From Cyanobium sp. NIES-981 (GTDB lineage Bacteria; Cyanobacteriota; Cyanobacteriia; PCC-6307; Cyanobiaceae): a DNA stretch of 64,000 nt. The translations under genes and the position numbers were made by a program. The notes beneath the pieces were generated by a model that had not been told where the DNA came from, searched no databases, and was given only the letters and a program-made list of their open reading frames with translations. The stretch covers positions 868,001 to 932,000 of the forward strand of contig NZ_LT578417.1 in NCBI RefSeq assembly GCF_900088535.1, given 5' to 3'. Each line of letters starts with the position of its first letter. The stretch's first letter is position 1. Of this stretch, positions 37,149-47,878 are shown in pieces.

Positions 37149-37203
37149 GGCGAAGGTTGTGCCACGGGGGCGATGCGACCCCGCCACAACCCCAACCTTC
37201 GCC
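37149..37203 (+). promoter_or_regulatory. long hairpin in the hsp20 leader, candidate RNA thermometer
   Basis: GGCGAAGGTT (37149-37158) and AACCTTCGCC (37194-37203) form a perfect 10-bp stem. The interior can pair further (GTG with CAC, GGGG with CCCC), enclosing the loop near 37172-37178. The stem ends 9 nt before the hsp20 ATG, so it would restrict ribosome access until melted. Synechocystis hsp17 is known to use a 5'-UTR RNA thermometer; assigning that role here is inference. Confidence 0.5.
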
Positions 37204-37212
37204 ACCAGAACC

Positions 37213-37653
37213 ATGCTGAGCCTGCGCACCACCACACCCTTCGACCTGTTCGACCGCCTGGAGCACCAGCTCACCCAGCAACTGCACGGCAGCGAGCGGG
37301 TGCCGGCCGCTGAAGTGCACGAAAGCGCCGACGCCTACACCGTGATCCTCGAACTGCCGGGGGTGGATCGTGACGGCCTCGATGTGAAGGCCACCGACCG
37401 CACCCTGGCGATCAGCGCCGAACGCCGCTCCCAGCGGCAGGCCTCCAGCGGCGACCCCGCCCAATCCGAGCGGCCCGCCAGCCCGGAGCCGCTGCTCAGT
37501 GAGTTCCGCTACGGCACCTGGAGCCGCAGCTTCCGCTTCCCCACCCCGATCGAGGCCCAGCACCTCAACGCCGTCTACCGCGACGGCCTGCTCACCGTGA
37601 CGGCTCCCAAGGCCCAGACCCACACCACGGTGAAGGTGAAGGTGGAGGGCTGA
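37213..37653 (+). CDS. Hsp20/alpha-crystallin family small heat-shock protein
   Basis: 146 aa from the ATG at 37213. The alpha-crystallin domain spans about residues 34-140: VPAAEVHESADAYTVILELP, GVDRDGLDVKATDRTLAISA, RYGTWSRSFRFPTPI and LNAVYRDGLLTVTAPKA, which is the canonical A-x-x-x-GLLTVxxPK end. The short N-terminal arm (MLSLRTTTPFDLFDRLEHQL) is typical of cyanobacterial Hsp17-like proteins, which act as ATP-independent holdases and protect thylakoid membranes. It has its own leader hairpin and a clear terminator, so it is monocistronic. Confidence 0.92.
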   Translation: MLSLRTTTPFDLFDRLEHQLTQQLHGSERVPAAEVHESADAYTVILELPGVDRDGLDVKATDRTLAISAERRSQRQASSGDPAQSERPASPEPLLSEFRYGTWSRSFRFPTPIEAQHLNAVYRDGLLTVTAPKAQTHTTVKVKVEG

Positions 37654-37688
37654 AGCCGTCTGCAGGGTCCAGGTCATGAGAGCATCCC

Positions 37689-37713
37689 GCCCCCGGTTCC
37701 CGCCGGGGGCTTT
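37689..37713 (+). terminator. rho-independent terminator of hsp20
   Basis: GCCCCCGG (37689-37696), loop TTCCCG, CCGGGGGC (37703-37710) and TTT. An 8-bp GC stem 36 bp after the hsp20 stop. Confidence 0.75.
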
Positions 37714-37775
37714 CTGCTGCCAGGCCCGCCGCGGGAAAAACCGGGCAGACTGAAGCCCAGTTGCATCCCACCCCG

Positions 37776-38294
37776 ATGGGCCGCGAACGGGACCCCTTCC
37801 GCATTCCCCGCGCCGGCTGGGAAGTCGCCCCGGCGGCAGGCCTGGCTTCGCTCGATCTCAACGGCAGCGGAACCGCCCTGGGCGGCGGCGAGTTCGTCAC
37901 CGAATCCACCCTTGGCGGCATCGCGGTCTACGCGATCTACCAGGCCCTGCTCAGCGCCATGCGCACCGAGGCGATGCGCCGCCGCGGCGAGATCGACCGG
38001 GCCACCCAGCTCCAGTCCATCGCCACCACGGTGTGGGAATCGAGCAAGCAGGGCGCCGTGGTGAGTGCGGCTCTGGGGGTGGTGCTGCTGGTGTTCCCCT
38101 GGATGACCCTGCCGCTCACCCTGGTGGGAGCGGTGGGCCTGGGCAAGGCCTCGCTCGATCTGTTCCACGCCTTCTGGGACGGGTTGAGCCCGGAGCAGCA
38201 GGCCAACCTCAACCGCGCCGCCTTCGACGCCGGTGTGAACCTGCGCCGCTTCGTCGACGGCGGCGGCGCTGCGGCCGCGGCCCCGGCTGCCTGA
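37776..38294 (+). CDS. hypothetical membrane protein (172 aa)
   Basis: ATG start at 37776; a TTG at 37761 is the alternative. Two hydrophobic stretches are visible: TLGGIAVYAIYQALLSAM, then GAVVSAALGVVLLVFPWMTL running into PLTLVGAVGLG, probably one amphipathic helix and one membrane hairpin. The N-terminus (DPFRIPRAGWEVAPAAG) and C-terminus (Ala-rich) are probably soluble. Family not recognised; the style is that of small cyanobacterial inner-membrane proteins. Confidence 0.65.
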   Translation: MGRERDPFRIPRAGWEVAPAAGLASLDLNGSGTALGGGEFVTESTLGGIAVYAIYQALLSAMRTEAMRRRGEIDRATQLQSIATTVWESSKQGAVVSAALGVVLLVFPWMTLPLTLVGAVGLGKASLDLFHAFWDGLSPEQQANLNRAAFDAGVNLRRFVDGGGAAAAAPAA

Positions 38295-38305
38295 GCGCGG
38301 CCCCA

Positions 38306-38863
38306 TCATTGCTCTGGCGGAGAGAGCCCTGCCGCCAGCAGCCCCGCCGCCGCCAGCTCGTCAGTGAAACCGAAGGCGGTGCGGTCCTCGATCCGGTCGG
38401 GGAACAGCACCCCGTCGAGGTGGTCGCACTCGTGCTGCACCACCCGGGCATGGAATCCCGCCACCTCCCGGCTCAGGGAGCGCCCTTCGGCATCGAGCCC
38501 CTCGTAGCGGATGCGGCTCCAGCGGGGCACCGAACCGCGCAGGCCGGGCACGCTCAGGCAGCCCTCCCAGCCGTTGCTGCGGTCTGGGCCCAGCGGGGTG
38601 ATCAGCGGATTGATCAGCACCGTCTGCGGGATCGGCGGCGCCTCGGGATAGCGGGGGTTGGCCGTGACCCCGAAGATCACCAGCCGCAGCGGCACCCCGA
38701 TCTGGGGCGCCGCCAGACCGGCCCCGTCGCGGGCGGCCATGGTGTCGCGCAGGTCAGCGAGCAGGGCGCCGAGCTCCGCAGTGCCGAAGGCCTCGGCAGG
38801 CACCGCGGCCGCCACCCGGCGCAGGCGGGGATCGCCGAGGCGGAGCACCGTTCGAATCGCCAT
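38306..38863 (-). CDS. def: peptide deformylase
   Basis: 185 aa; removes the N-formyl group from nascent proteins. All three family motifs are intact: [10 protein letters not shown] (motif 1), EGCLSVPG (motif 2, metal-binding Cys) and HECDHLDG (motif 3, the two His ligands and catalytic Glu). The length is normal. Its 3' end faces the membrane-protein gene across 11 bp. Cyanobacteria often have more than one deformylase; nothing here indicates which paralogue this is. Confidence 0.95.
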   Translation of the reverse strand: MAIRTVLRLGDPRLRRVAAAVPAEAFGTAELGALLADLRDTMAARDGAGLAAPQIGVPLRLVIFGVTANPRYPEAPPIPQTVLINPLITPLGPDRSNGWEGCLSVPGLRGSVPRWSRIRYEGLDAEGRSLSREVAGFHARVVQHECDHLDGVLFPDRIEDRTAFGFTDELAAAGLLAAGLSPPEQ

Positions 38864-38943
38864 GGCAACCGCGCGCGCACCGCCCCAGCCTGCCCAACCG
38901 CCCTGGCCACCTGTGCAACCATCCCCGCAACAGCGTCCGGAGC

Positions 38944-40737
38944 ATGGTGCAGACCCGCCCGATCCACCGACGGAACTGCTTCCCCGGATCCAGAACGGTG
39001 GTGAGCCTGGCCCTGGCCGCGCTGCTCACCCTGCTGCTCGCCCTCGCGCCGGCCCTGCCGCCGGTCGCGCCGGCCCACGGCCAGATCAGCCTGGGCGAGA
39101 ACCTCACCGGCTCCAACGGCCGGGTGATCCCGGACGGGGTGAACCGGTTCGGCGACATCGAGGTGTCCGCCGTGACCTCCCCGATCGACGGCCGGCAGCT
39201 GTTCAAGATCGCCTCCCCCACCGTCTACGACCGCAACCAGCCGCCGGACGGAGCCGTTCCGGTGGAGCAGCGGGCCCGGGAGATCCATGCGCGGCTGGAG
39301 CTGGCGGCGCTGGAGCGGCGCATGGGGGACGACAGCCTGCGGGTGGAGACGGCCAGGCTCAACAACGTCACCGTGATCACGGTGCGGGATGAGGAGCACC
39401 CCCGCCCCATGGTGCTGGCCTCTGTGACCGGCGCCGATGCCACCTTCCATGGCGTGGCGGTGGAGGAGCTGGCCAAGCGCTGGCGCGGGGAACTGGAGAA
39501 GGAAGTCCGCGACTACGACATCAGCCTGCAGCCGGAGAACCTCAGGCGCAGCCTCTGGCGTTTCGTGCGGATCCTGCTGGCGATGGTGGCGGCCACCTGG
39601 GTGATCCTTCTGCTGAAGCGGCGCATCGCCCGGCGGCAGCTGGTGCTCCAGAACAGGCTGCAGGCCATGCGGGAGCAGGCCGAGCAGGAGGCCCCCTCGC
39701 CGCCGCAGGAGGGCGGGAACGATGGCCCCGACGCGCTGTTCCGCGGCCGCCACCAGTTCGTGGAGGCCACCCTGGACCGCCTGCCGATCAAGCGGCGTCT
39801 GAACGGCTGGGGCCTGCTGCAGTGGCTGCTGTTCTGGGCGGTGCTGCTGCTCTGGTACGTGGGCACCTACCTGCTGCTGCGGCAGTTTCCGGGGCTGGCC
39901 ATGTTCAGCCGCGACTTCGCCGGCCTGCCGCTGAAGCTGCTGGTGGTGTGGTTCTGCACCACCCTGGCGATGCGCTTCTGTTCACGCCTGCTGGATCGCT
40001 TCGAGGCGCGCTGGGAGGCCCGCCATCCGGTGCAGGGCGGTGCCGCCGACCAGAGCCGCAGGCTGCGGCTGCGCTTCTCCACCATCACCGATGCCACCAA
40101 GGGCATGCTGGTGGTGCTCATCGCCCTGGTGGGGGTGCTGTCGGGCCTGGGGGTGCTGGGGGTGCCCAGCAGCTCGATCCTGGCCATCGGCGGCCTGCTC
40201 GGCCTGGCGATCAGCTTCGGCGCCCAGAACCTGATCCGCGACCTGGTGAACGGCTTCCTGATCCTGGCGGAGGATCAGTTCGCCATCGGCGATGTGATCA
40301 GCGCCGCCGGCGCCGTGGGTCTGGTGGAGAGCCTCAACCTGCGGGTCACCCAGCTGCGCAGCCCCGCCGGGGAGTTCATCACCATTCCCAACAGCGCCAT
40401 CACCCAGGTGAACAACCTCACCCGCAACTGGTCGCGGGTGAACGTGAGCGTGGAGGTGGACTGCGACGCCGACCCCGTGCAGGCCCTGGCCGTGACCCGT
40501 GCCACCGGCGACGCGCTGCACCGGGATCCGGACTGGGCGGCCAGCATCCTGGCGCCCCCGGCCGTGCTCGGGATCGATGCCATCAGCCACGCCGGGGTGG
40601 CGATCACCACCTGGATCGACACCGCCCCCGGCCGCCAGTGGGACGTGAGCCGCGAGTTCCGCCTGCGCCTGCTGCAGAACCTGCGCCAGGCCGGAATCCG
40701 GCTGGGCACACCGCGGCAGACCAATCTGGCGCCCTGA
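38944..40737 (+). CDS. MscS-family mechanosensitive ion channel
   Basis: 597 aa. An N-terminal signal peptide ([20 protein letters not shown]) leads into a ~150-residue periplasmic domain, then a first membrane helix near residue 205. A loop with a Gln/Glu-rich segment follows, then three more membrane segments. The pore-lining helix and MscS core are recognisable: [40 protein letters not shown] and [20 protein letters not shown]. This is a long MscS-like channel with an extra periplasmic domain, expected to relieve osmotic downshock. It is transcribed alone and divergent from def. Confidence 0.9.
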   Translation: MVQTRPIHRRNCFPGSRTVVSLALAALLTLLLALAPALPPVAPAHGQISLGENLTGSNGRVIPDGVNRFGDIEVSAVTSPIDGRQLFKIASPTVYDRNQPPDGAVPVEQRAREIHARLELAALERRMGDDSLRVETARLNNVTVITVRDEEHPRPMVLASVTGADATFHGVAVEELAKRWRGELEKEVRDYDISLQPENLRRSLWRFVRILLAMVAATWVILLLKRRIARRQLVLQNRLQAMREQAEQEAPSPPQEGGNDGPDALFRGRHQFVEATLDRLPIKRRLNGWGLLQWLLFWAVLLLWYVGTYLLLRQFPGLAMFSRDFAGLPLKLLVVWFCTTLAMRFCSRLLDRFEARWEARHPVQGGAADQSRRLRLRFSTITDATKGMLVVLIALVGVLSGLGVLGVPSSSILAIGGLLGLAISFGAQNLIRDLVNGFLILAEDQFAIGDVISAAGAVGLVESLNLRVTQLRSPAGEFITIPNSAITQVNNLTRNWSRVNVSVEVDCDADPVQALAVTRATGDALHRDPDWAASILAPPAVLGIDAISHAGVAITTWIDTAPGRQWDVSREFRLRLLQNLRQAGIRLGTPRQTNLAP

Positions 40738-40843
40738 AGGGATGTGACGCCCTGATCCCGGTCCCGCGGGGGCTGATTACGGTCCAGGAGGAGCAGGGAA
40801 CCGCCCCCGCAGGGCAGAGATCCGCAGGACCGCCACCCCCTGA

Positions 40844-43063
<2,220 letters not shown>

Positions 43064-43142
43064 CGCCTGCTCTGCGGCCGATGGCCGGAGACCCTGCCGG
43101 CCGGGGGCCATAGCCTGGCCTGGCCCACGCAGCAGCCCAGCC

Positions 43143-44165
43143 ATGCCCCGGCCCGCCCATCGCCGTCCCGGCATCGTCCTCGGCGTGTCCCTGGCCCTGG
43201 GGGGGCTGGGGGCGTGGCTGCACCCCTACCTGGCGGCCACCCTGCCCTCTGGGGAGTCAACCCCGAACCTCCAGCCCGCCCAGGCTGCCCCGCCCACCAC
43301 CACGGCCCTGCTGCCGAGTGCTCCGGGGCTGAGCCGCACCGCCGACGGCCGCCACTACCCGCTGGTGCCCGCCGACCCCGGCGAGCTGGCCGCCCTGCTG
43401 GCCCGGGTGGAGGCCGCCATCCGCTCCCCGGGCACCCCCGCGGCGGAGCTGCCGGATCTGGGCCACCAGCAGCAGGTGATCTACCGGGTGCTCTCCCACA
43501 AGCCGCAGCTCTCGGCCCAGGTGCGCCGGGAGCTGCCGCCGCGCTGGCAGAGCGTCTTCGATCGCCATCTCGCCGCCCGGCGGGAATTCCTGGCCATGCA
43601 CAGGGGCGGCCGCAAGCCCACCTCCCTGCCGGCCTGGCGGATCATCGCGCCCGAGCCCCCCGAGGTCCTGATCGGCCACTACAAAAAGGCCGAAGCGGCC
43701 ACGGGCATCGCCTGGGAGGTGCTGGCGGCGGTGAATCTGGTGGAAACCGGCATGGGCCGCATCGACGGCGTGTCGGTGGCCAATGCCCAGGGGCCGATGC
43801 AGTTCCTGCCCACCACCTGGAGCGAGCGCGGCATCGGCAAGGGCGACATCCGCGACCCCCACGACGCCATTCAGGCGGCCGCCCGCTACCTGGTGCGCCG
43901 CGGCGGACTGCAGGACATCCGCAAGGGCCTCTGGGGCTACAACAACAGCGACCACTACGGCCGGGCCGTGCTCCACTACGCCTCCCTGATCAAGGAGGAT
44001 CCGCGGGCCTACCTCGGCCTCTACCACTGGGAGATCCACTTCGGCACCGCCGCCGGTGACCTCTGGCTGCCGGTGGGCTACGACCAGAGCCAGCGCATCC
44101 CGGTGACGGCCTTCCTGCAGCGCTCACCCGCCAGCGCGCCGCCGCCGGGCTCCTCGGGCTACTGA
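43143..44165 (+). CDS. lytic transglycosylase, SLT-like, membrane-anchored
   Basis: 340 aa. The N-terminus (GIVLGVSLALGGLGAWLHPY) is a signal peptide or anchor. The catalytic domain has the SLT pattern: AVNLVETGMGRIDGVSVANA with the catalytic Glu, QGPMQFLPTTWSERGIG, IQAAARYLVRRGGL and GLWGYNNSDHYGRAVLHYA. It would cleave peptidoglycan glycan strands from the periplasmic side. The ~130 residues before the domain are Pro/Ala-rich and helical. Similar enzymes are widespread in Synechococcus and Cyanobium. Confidence 0.88.
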   Translation: MPRPAHRRPGIVLGVSLALGGLGAWLHPYLAATLPSGESTPNLQPAQAAPPTTTALLPSAPGLSRTADGRHYPLVPADPGELAALLARVEAAIRSPGTPAAELPDLGHQQQVIYRVLSHKPQLSAQVRRELPPRWQSVFDRHLAARREFLAMHRGGRKPTSLPAWRIIAPEPPEVLIGHYKKAEAATGIAWEVLAAVNLVETGMGRIDGVSVANAQGPMQFLPTTWSERGIGKGDIRDPHDAIQAAARYLVRRGGLQDIRKGLWGYNNSDHYGRAVLHYASLIKEDPRAYLGLYHWEIHFGTAAGDLWLPVGYDQSQRIPVTAFLQRSPASAPPPGSSGY

Positions 44166-44177
44166 GCCCCGTCAGAC

Positions 44178-44203
44178 GCCTGAGGCCGGCATCCGGCTCA
44201 GGC
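44178..44203. terminator. bidirectional terminator-like hairpin
   Basis: GCCTGAG-G-CCGG, loop CAT, CCGG-CTCAGGC: an 11-bp stem with one bulged G between two convergent genes (transglycosylase and OsmC-like). There is no T-tract, so it may stabilise 3' ends rather than terminate classically. Confidence 0.5.
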
Positions 44204-44647
44204 CTCGACGAGCCGCAGACCGATCCGCTTGGACACCCCCTCGGGCAGGTTGCGCGAGATCGGGCAGTGGGTCATCCGCTCCTGCATCCAGGCGATCGCT
44301 TCGGCATCGACCCGCGCGCGGTCTTCGGCACCGGCAGTGGGGTCGAGGGCCATGCGGAAGTCGCCCGCCACGCGCTCCACGATCAAGCTGCTGCTGGTGG
44401 CCACTTCGAAGCTGGCCTCCACCCGCTGCAGCGGAAGTTGGCGCTCGCGGGCATTGGCCACCAGGTAGGTGTGCTGGCAGAGCAGCAGGGAGATCAGATT
44501 GAGGCGGAACCCGGGCATCGTGAGGCTGAGCTGCTGGGGTTCCCACGTCCCGTCCGGGGTGAGGAACTCCACCACCAGGTCACGGGTGGCGCGCTCCGGA
44601 GCGGGGTGGCTGCTGCGCAGCCGGAACTGAAACAGGCGTTCGTCCAT
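44198..44647 (-). CDS. OsmC-family protein
   Basis: 149 aa from the ATG at 44647 (MDERLFQFRLRSSHPAPERA); the longer frame starts in Pro-rich sequence. The OsmC core helix with its Cys is LNLISLLLCQHTYLVANARE, and the second Cys motif is MTHCPISRNLP near residue 132. These two cysteines are the peroxidatic/resolving pair in OsmC/Ohr proteins, which reduce hydroperoxides or handle persulfides. It overlaps the exporter gene by 68 bp and is the last gene of the sulfur block, so a persulfide-related role is plausible. Confidence 0.8.
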   Translation of the reverse strand: MDERLFQFRLRSSHPAPERATRDLVVEFLTPDGTWEPQQLSLTMPGFRLNLISLLLCQHTYLVANARERQLPLQRVEASFEVATSSSLIVERVAGDFRMALDPTAGAEDRARVDAEAIAWMQERMTHCPISRNLPEGVSKRIGLRLVEA

Positions 44648-45467
44648 CAGGAAGGGGCAATGGGGCAGCGGAAACGGCGGCAGGGGGCACGGGGCCATGG
44701 CGGCGCCAGGCCTCGGCGCCGGTGAGCAGGGCCGAGCCGATCAGCAGGGCCGAGAAGCCCTGCCGCAGCCGCTGGTCATTCAGGTGGGGGGCCAGCCACT
44801 GGCCCGCGAAGGCCCCGGCGGCACCACCCACCAGCAGGGGCAGCAGCAGCGGCACCGCACTGGCGGGCCAGTGGCCGAGGGCCAGCAGGGCCACCCCCGC
44901 ATTCAGCGCGATCAGCACCAGGCTGGTGCCGCTGGCCTGGGCCATCGGCAGGCCGGCGATCAGCACCAGGGCCGGCACGATCGCGAAGCCGCCGCCCACG
45001 CCGGCGATGCCGGTGAGCAGCCCCACCACCACCCCCTGGGCGGCCAGGGCGAGCACGCCGGCGGCACCGCCCGGCGCAGGGGCGTCAGGGTCGGTCGCCC
45101 CGCGGCGGGTGAGCAGCCAGGAGGCCACCAGCGCCGCCAGGGTGAACAGCCCCAGCTGGACGGATTCGGGAATCAGGCCGGCCTTCACCAGGCTGCCGCC
45201 GATCCAGCTGCCGGCCAGGGCGGGCACCCCGAGGATCAGGCCGGGGCGGAGCACCACCTGGCGGCGGCGCAGGTAGGGCCCCACGTTGCCCAGGGCCAGC
45301 AGGGCCACCACGATCAGCGAGAGCGGCACCGCCTGGCGGGTGGGCAGGGAGGCGCCGCTCACCAGCAGGGGCAGCAGCAGGATCGAGCCCCCCGCCCCCA
45401 GCACCGCCAGCAGGAAGCCGATCAGCCCGCCGCCGGCCAGCAGCAGCAGACCCGTGGCCTCGCTCAC
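44580..45467 (-). CDS. TauE/SafE-family sulfite/anion exporter
   Basis: 295 aa from a GTG at 45467, 4 bp overlapping the rhodanese stop. Eight or so membrane helices carry the two family repeats: LAGGGLIGFLLAVLGAGGSI at the N-terminus and GVVVGLLTGIAGVGGGFAIV after the central loop (both the GxxxGxxGGGG type). The C-terminal ~45 residues are a soluble Pro/Ala-rich tail. TauE/SafE proteins export sulfite, sulfoacetate or related anions. Downstream of persulfide dioxygenase and rhodanese genes, sulfite export is the natural inference. Confidence 0.88.
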   Translation of the reverse strand: MSEATGLLLLAGGGLIGFLLAVLGAGGSILLLPLLVSGASLPTRQAVPLSLIVVALLALGNVGPYLRRRQVVLRPGLILGVPALAGSWIGGSLVKAGLIPESVQLGLFTLAALVASWLLTRRGATDPDAPAPGGAAGVLALAAQGVVVGLLTGIAGVGGGFAIVPALVLIAGLPMAQASGTSLVLIALNAGVALLALGHWPASAVPLLLPLLVGGAAGAFAGQWLAPHLNDQRLRQGFSALLIGSALLTGAEAWRRHGPVPPAAVSAAPLPLPDGRTPVSVPAAQQPPRSGARHP

Positions 45468-46027
45468 AGGCTCACCCGGTTCCAGGGCATGGCCGCCAGC
45501 AGACGCGCCATGCCGCAGAAGCCGCTGATGCCGGCGAACACCAGGCCCGCCCCCACGAAGCCGGACAGCCAGATCCAGCCCGGTGCCAGCGTCTGGCTGA
45601 GGATCACTCCCAGCAGCACCAGGGAGCCGGCGGCGATCTGCACCTGCCGCATCAGCGGCAGCGGGGCTCCCGCCCGCCTCTGCAGGGGAAAGCCGGCCTG
45701 CTGCCAGGCGGGGATGCCCCCCTCCAGATCCATCACCGGAGCGGGATGGCCCTGCTCCAGCAGCTGGCCCAGGCCCCGGGAGCTGCGGTTGCCGCTGTGG
45801 CACACCAGCACCAGCGGTCCGCCGGGCAGCTCCGTGCGGGTGAGCTGGGCGAGGGGCACGTTCACACTGCCGGCGATGTGGCCGCTGGCGTATTCCACCG
45901 GCTCGCGCACATCGATCACATGCACCGCCTTGGCGGCAAGGCGGTCGGCCAGCTCCCGGGGCGAGAGACGGGCGGCCGGGGCGGGGGTGGGGCCGGAAGG
46001 GCTGGTGTGGGCTGTGGTGGTGGTCAT
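45464..46027 (-). CDS. rhodanese fused to DUF2892-like membrane hairpin
   Basis: 187 aa. Residues ~20-115 form a single-domain rhodanese: VHVIDVREPVEYASGHIAGS and active-site loop VCHSGNRSS with the catalytic Cys. The C-terminal part has two membrane helices (QIAAGSLVLLGVILSQTLAP, then LSGFVGAGLVFAGISGFCGM), as in DUF2892 proteins, so the sulfurtransferase is anchored to the membrane. It lies between the persulfide dioxygenase and TauE/SafE genes and overlaps the latter by 4 bp. Confidence 0.9.
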   Translation of the reverse strand: MTTTTAHTSPSGPTPAPAARLSPRELADRLAAKAVHVIDVREPVEYASGHIAGSVNVPLAQLTRTELPGGPLVLVCHSGNRSSRGLGQLLEQGHPAPVMDLEGGIPAWQQAGFPLQRRAGAPLPLMRQVQIAAGSLVLLGVILSQTLAPGWIWLSGFVGAGLVFAGISGFCGMARLLAAMPWNRVSL

Positions 46028-46117
46028 GGTTCAGGCAGGCAGGGGGGTGGATCGGGGGAGAGATCGGGGCCCAGCGGCCCTGGGGCGCTGGGGCCAGAGG
46101 TGCTCAGACCCGGGTGC

Positions 46118-47263
46118 TCAGGCTTCGGGCAGCGGGGCCTCGGCTTCGATCGGGTAGCCCTCGTCGGTCCAGCGGCGCAGGCCGCCGCGCAGGTTGGCCA
46201 CCTGCGGGCGCCCGGCCTTGAGCAGCTGCTGGGTGGCGAGGGCCGAGCGACTGCCGGAATGGCAGACCAGCACCAGGGGCCGGTCGGCGGGGAGTTCGGC
46301 CGCACGGGCCTCCAGCTGCGGCAGCGGCAGCAGCTGGCTGGCGGGGATGCGGCCGTCGGGACCGTGATATTCCTCGGGGGTGCGCACATCCACCACGGCG
46401 ACATCGGCGCGGTGGGCGGCCAGCCAGGCCGGCGTGAGTTCCGGCAGGCCGGCATAGCTGCGCTGCAGCGGCGCCCAGCTCACGGCCGGCTGCGGCTGCC
46501 GCGGTCTGCCGGAGCGCAGGTTGCCCGGCAGGGCCTCGGCGATGCGGTGGGGATGGGGCAGCTTCATGGCCTCCATGTGGCCCACGAAGTCCCGTTCGGT
46601 GGCGCTGCCGCCCAGCCGGGCGTTGTAGGCCTTCTCCTCCGCCACCGAGGTGACGCCGCGCCCTGTGTAGTCGTGGCACGGATAGAGCTGGCAGGCCTCC
46701 GGCAGGGTGAAGATCTGCCGGGTGATGGAGGTCCACAGGGTGTGGGCATCGCCCTGCTGGAAATCACAGCGGCCGCAGCCCCGCACCAGCAGGGCATCGC
46801 CGGTGAAGGCCAGGCTGTGGTCGTCGAGCACATAGGTGACGCAGCCGTTGGTGTGGCCCGGTGTGCTGCGCACCTCCAGGACGCGCTGACCGAAGCCCAC
46901 CCGGTCGCCATGGGCCAGGGGCAGGGTGACGTTCTCAGCGCCGGCGGCCGCGGCCAGGCCGATGGCGCAGCCGGTGGCCTCGTGCAGCAGCCAGCTGCCG
47001 GTGACATGGTCGGCATGGGCGTGGGTGTCGAGCGAGGCCACCAGCGCGATGCCCAGCTCCTGCACCAGGGAGAGGTCGCGCCCGTGCTGCTCGAACACCG
47101 GATCGATGATCACGCCCTGCCGGCTCGGCACGTCGGCCAGCAGATAGGTGAAGGTGCCGGTGGCGGCATCGAAGAGCTGGCGGAAGAGCAGCGGGCCGCC
47201 ACCGGCGGCGGCAGCCAGGAGGGCGGGGGCGGGAGCGAAAGCACCGGGGGAGGAGGCGGCCAT
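46118..47263 (-). CDS. persulfide dioxygenase-rhodanese fusion (ETHE1/BigR-regulated Blh type)
   Basis: 381 aa from the ATG at 47263. The N-terminal metallo-beta-lactamase domain resembles ETHE1-type persulfide dioxygenases: THAHADHVTGS (HxHxDH metal site), VRSTPGHTNGCVTYVLDD, FTGDALLVRGCGRCDFQQGD and YPCHDYTGRGVTSV. The C-terminal rhodanese domain (from ~285) has VAVVDVRTPEEYHGPDGRIP and active-site loop VCHSGSRS. Such fusions oxidise glutathione or other persulfides to sulfite. It is the first gene of a minus-strand run (rhodanese, exporter, OsmC) and is divergent from an ArsR-type regulator, exactly the BigR/SqrR arrangement known from sulfide-responsive operons. Confidence 0.92.
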   Translation of the reverse strand: MAASSPGAFAPAPALLAAAAGGGPLLFRQLFDAATGTFTYLLADVPSRQGVIIDPVFEQHGRDLSLVQELGIALVASLDTHAHADHVTGSWLLHEATGCAIGLAAAAGAENVTLPLAHGDRVGFGQRVLEVRSTPGHTNGCVTYVLDDHSLAFTGDALLVRGCGRCDFQQGDAHTLWTSITRQIFTLPEACQLYPCHDYTGRGVTSVAEEKAYNARLGGSATERDFVGHMEAMKLPHPHRIAEALPGNLRSGRPRQPQPAVSWAPLQRSYAGLPELTPAWLAAHRADVAVVDVRTPEEYHGPDGRIPASQLLPLPQLEARAAELPADRPLVLVCHSGSRSALATQQLLKAGRPQVANLRGGLRRWTDEGYPIEAEAPLPEA

Positions 47264-47404
47264 GCGGCATCCCTGCAGACTGCTATGACGATAGCCGCAT
47301 AGAGGGGAATAACGCAATCGCCCTCGCCGGGGCACGCCTGCCCCGCTCCCCGGCGGCAGGCGGAAGGCCATGGCAGAATGCTTCTAGACTCATAGAGAAT
47401 CACC
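47264..47404. promoter_or_regulatory. divergent control region with CATAG operator-like repeats
   Basis: 141 bp between persulfide dioxygenase and the ArsR-type gene. CTATG (47283-47287) and CATAG (47298-47302) form an inverted repeat (CTATGACGATAGCCGCATAG); a further TCATAGAGAA stands at 47390-47399, just before the ArsR ATG. These are the likely repressor sites for both promoters. CTATGACG recurs exactly at 55993-56000 near the psbA gene. Confidence 0.55.
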
Positions 47405-47743
47405 ATGGCCGGCCCGGGCTCCATGCCCTCTCCCCAGCTGCTGGAGGAGTACTGCCACTTCTTCCGGATCCTGAGCGAGCCGGCCCGGCTGCAGTTGCTC
47501 TGCCAGCTCAAGCAGGGGCCGCTGGACGTGGCCGCCCTGATCGAGGCCACGGGCTTCTCCCAGTCGCACATCAGCCGCCAGCTGGGCCAGTTGCAGCGGG
47601 CCGGCCTGGTGCGCTGCGAACGCGATGGGGTCCGCACCATCTGGCACGCCGACAGCGAGCTGGTGGACGACCTCTGCACCCTGGTGCAGACCCGCCTGCG
47701 CCAGCGCCTGGAGGCCCAGCTGCAGCAGCTCGGGGCCGCCTGA
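47405..47743 (+). CDS. ArsR-family repressor, candidate sulfide/persulfide sensor (SqrR/BigR type)
   Basis: 112 aa winged-helix regulator: FFRILSEPARLQLLCQLKQG, the recognition helix region SQSHISRQLGQLQRAGLVRC and the wing ERDGVRTIWH. The metal-binding ELCVCD motif of classical ArsR is absent (here LDVAALIEAT). Cysteines at 17, 33, 71 and 91 are present. C33 (in LLCQL) and C91 (in LVDDLCTL of the last helix) sit where SqrR/BigR carry their redox pair, so sensing persulfide by disulfide or tetrasulfide formation is plausible. It is divergent from the persulfide dioxygenase operon, which it presumably represses. Confidence 0.85.
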   Translation: MAGPGSMPSPQLLEEYCHFFRILSEPARLQLLCQLKQGPLDVAALIEATGFSQSHISRQLGQLQRAGLVRCERDGVRTIWHADSELVDDLCTLVQTRLRQRLEAQLQQLGAA

Positions 47744-47878
47744 AGCCGGCCCGGGCCGCCCTCCCTGCCCCCACCCCAACCCGCGTGGGGCTGCCGCCAC
47801 TGACAGCACACCAGACAGCACACCAGGGCAGACCATGACAGGATCGCGCCACCTCTGGCCCTCTCCAGGTTCGGCGCC

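Larger units (their letters stand above)
36559..37212. other. 650-bp non-coding interval between retropepsin-like gene and hsp20
   Basis: Contains repeat copy B (36594-36999), a 13-bp perfect tandem duplication (36995-37020), an AT-richer segment likely to hold the hsp20 promoter (about 37020-37140) and the hsp20 leader hairpin. No convincing coding frame and no CIRCE element (TTAGCACTC-N9-GAGTGCTAA) was found. Confidence 0.6.

Noticed and set aside
36559..37212. CIRCE/HrcA element for hsp20
   Set aside because: TTAGCACTC-N9-GAGTGCTAA is absent; the leader hairpin is the better candidate.
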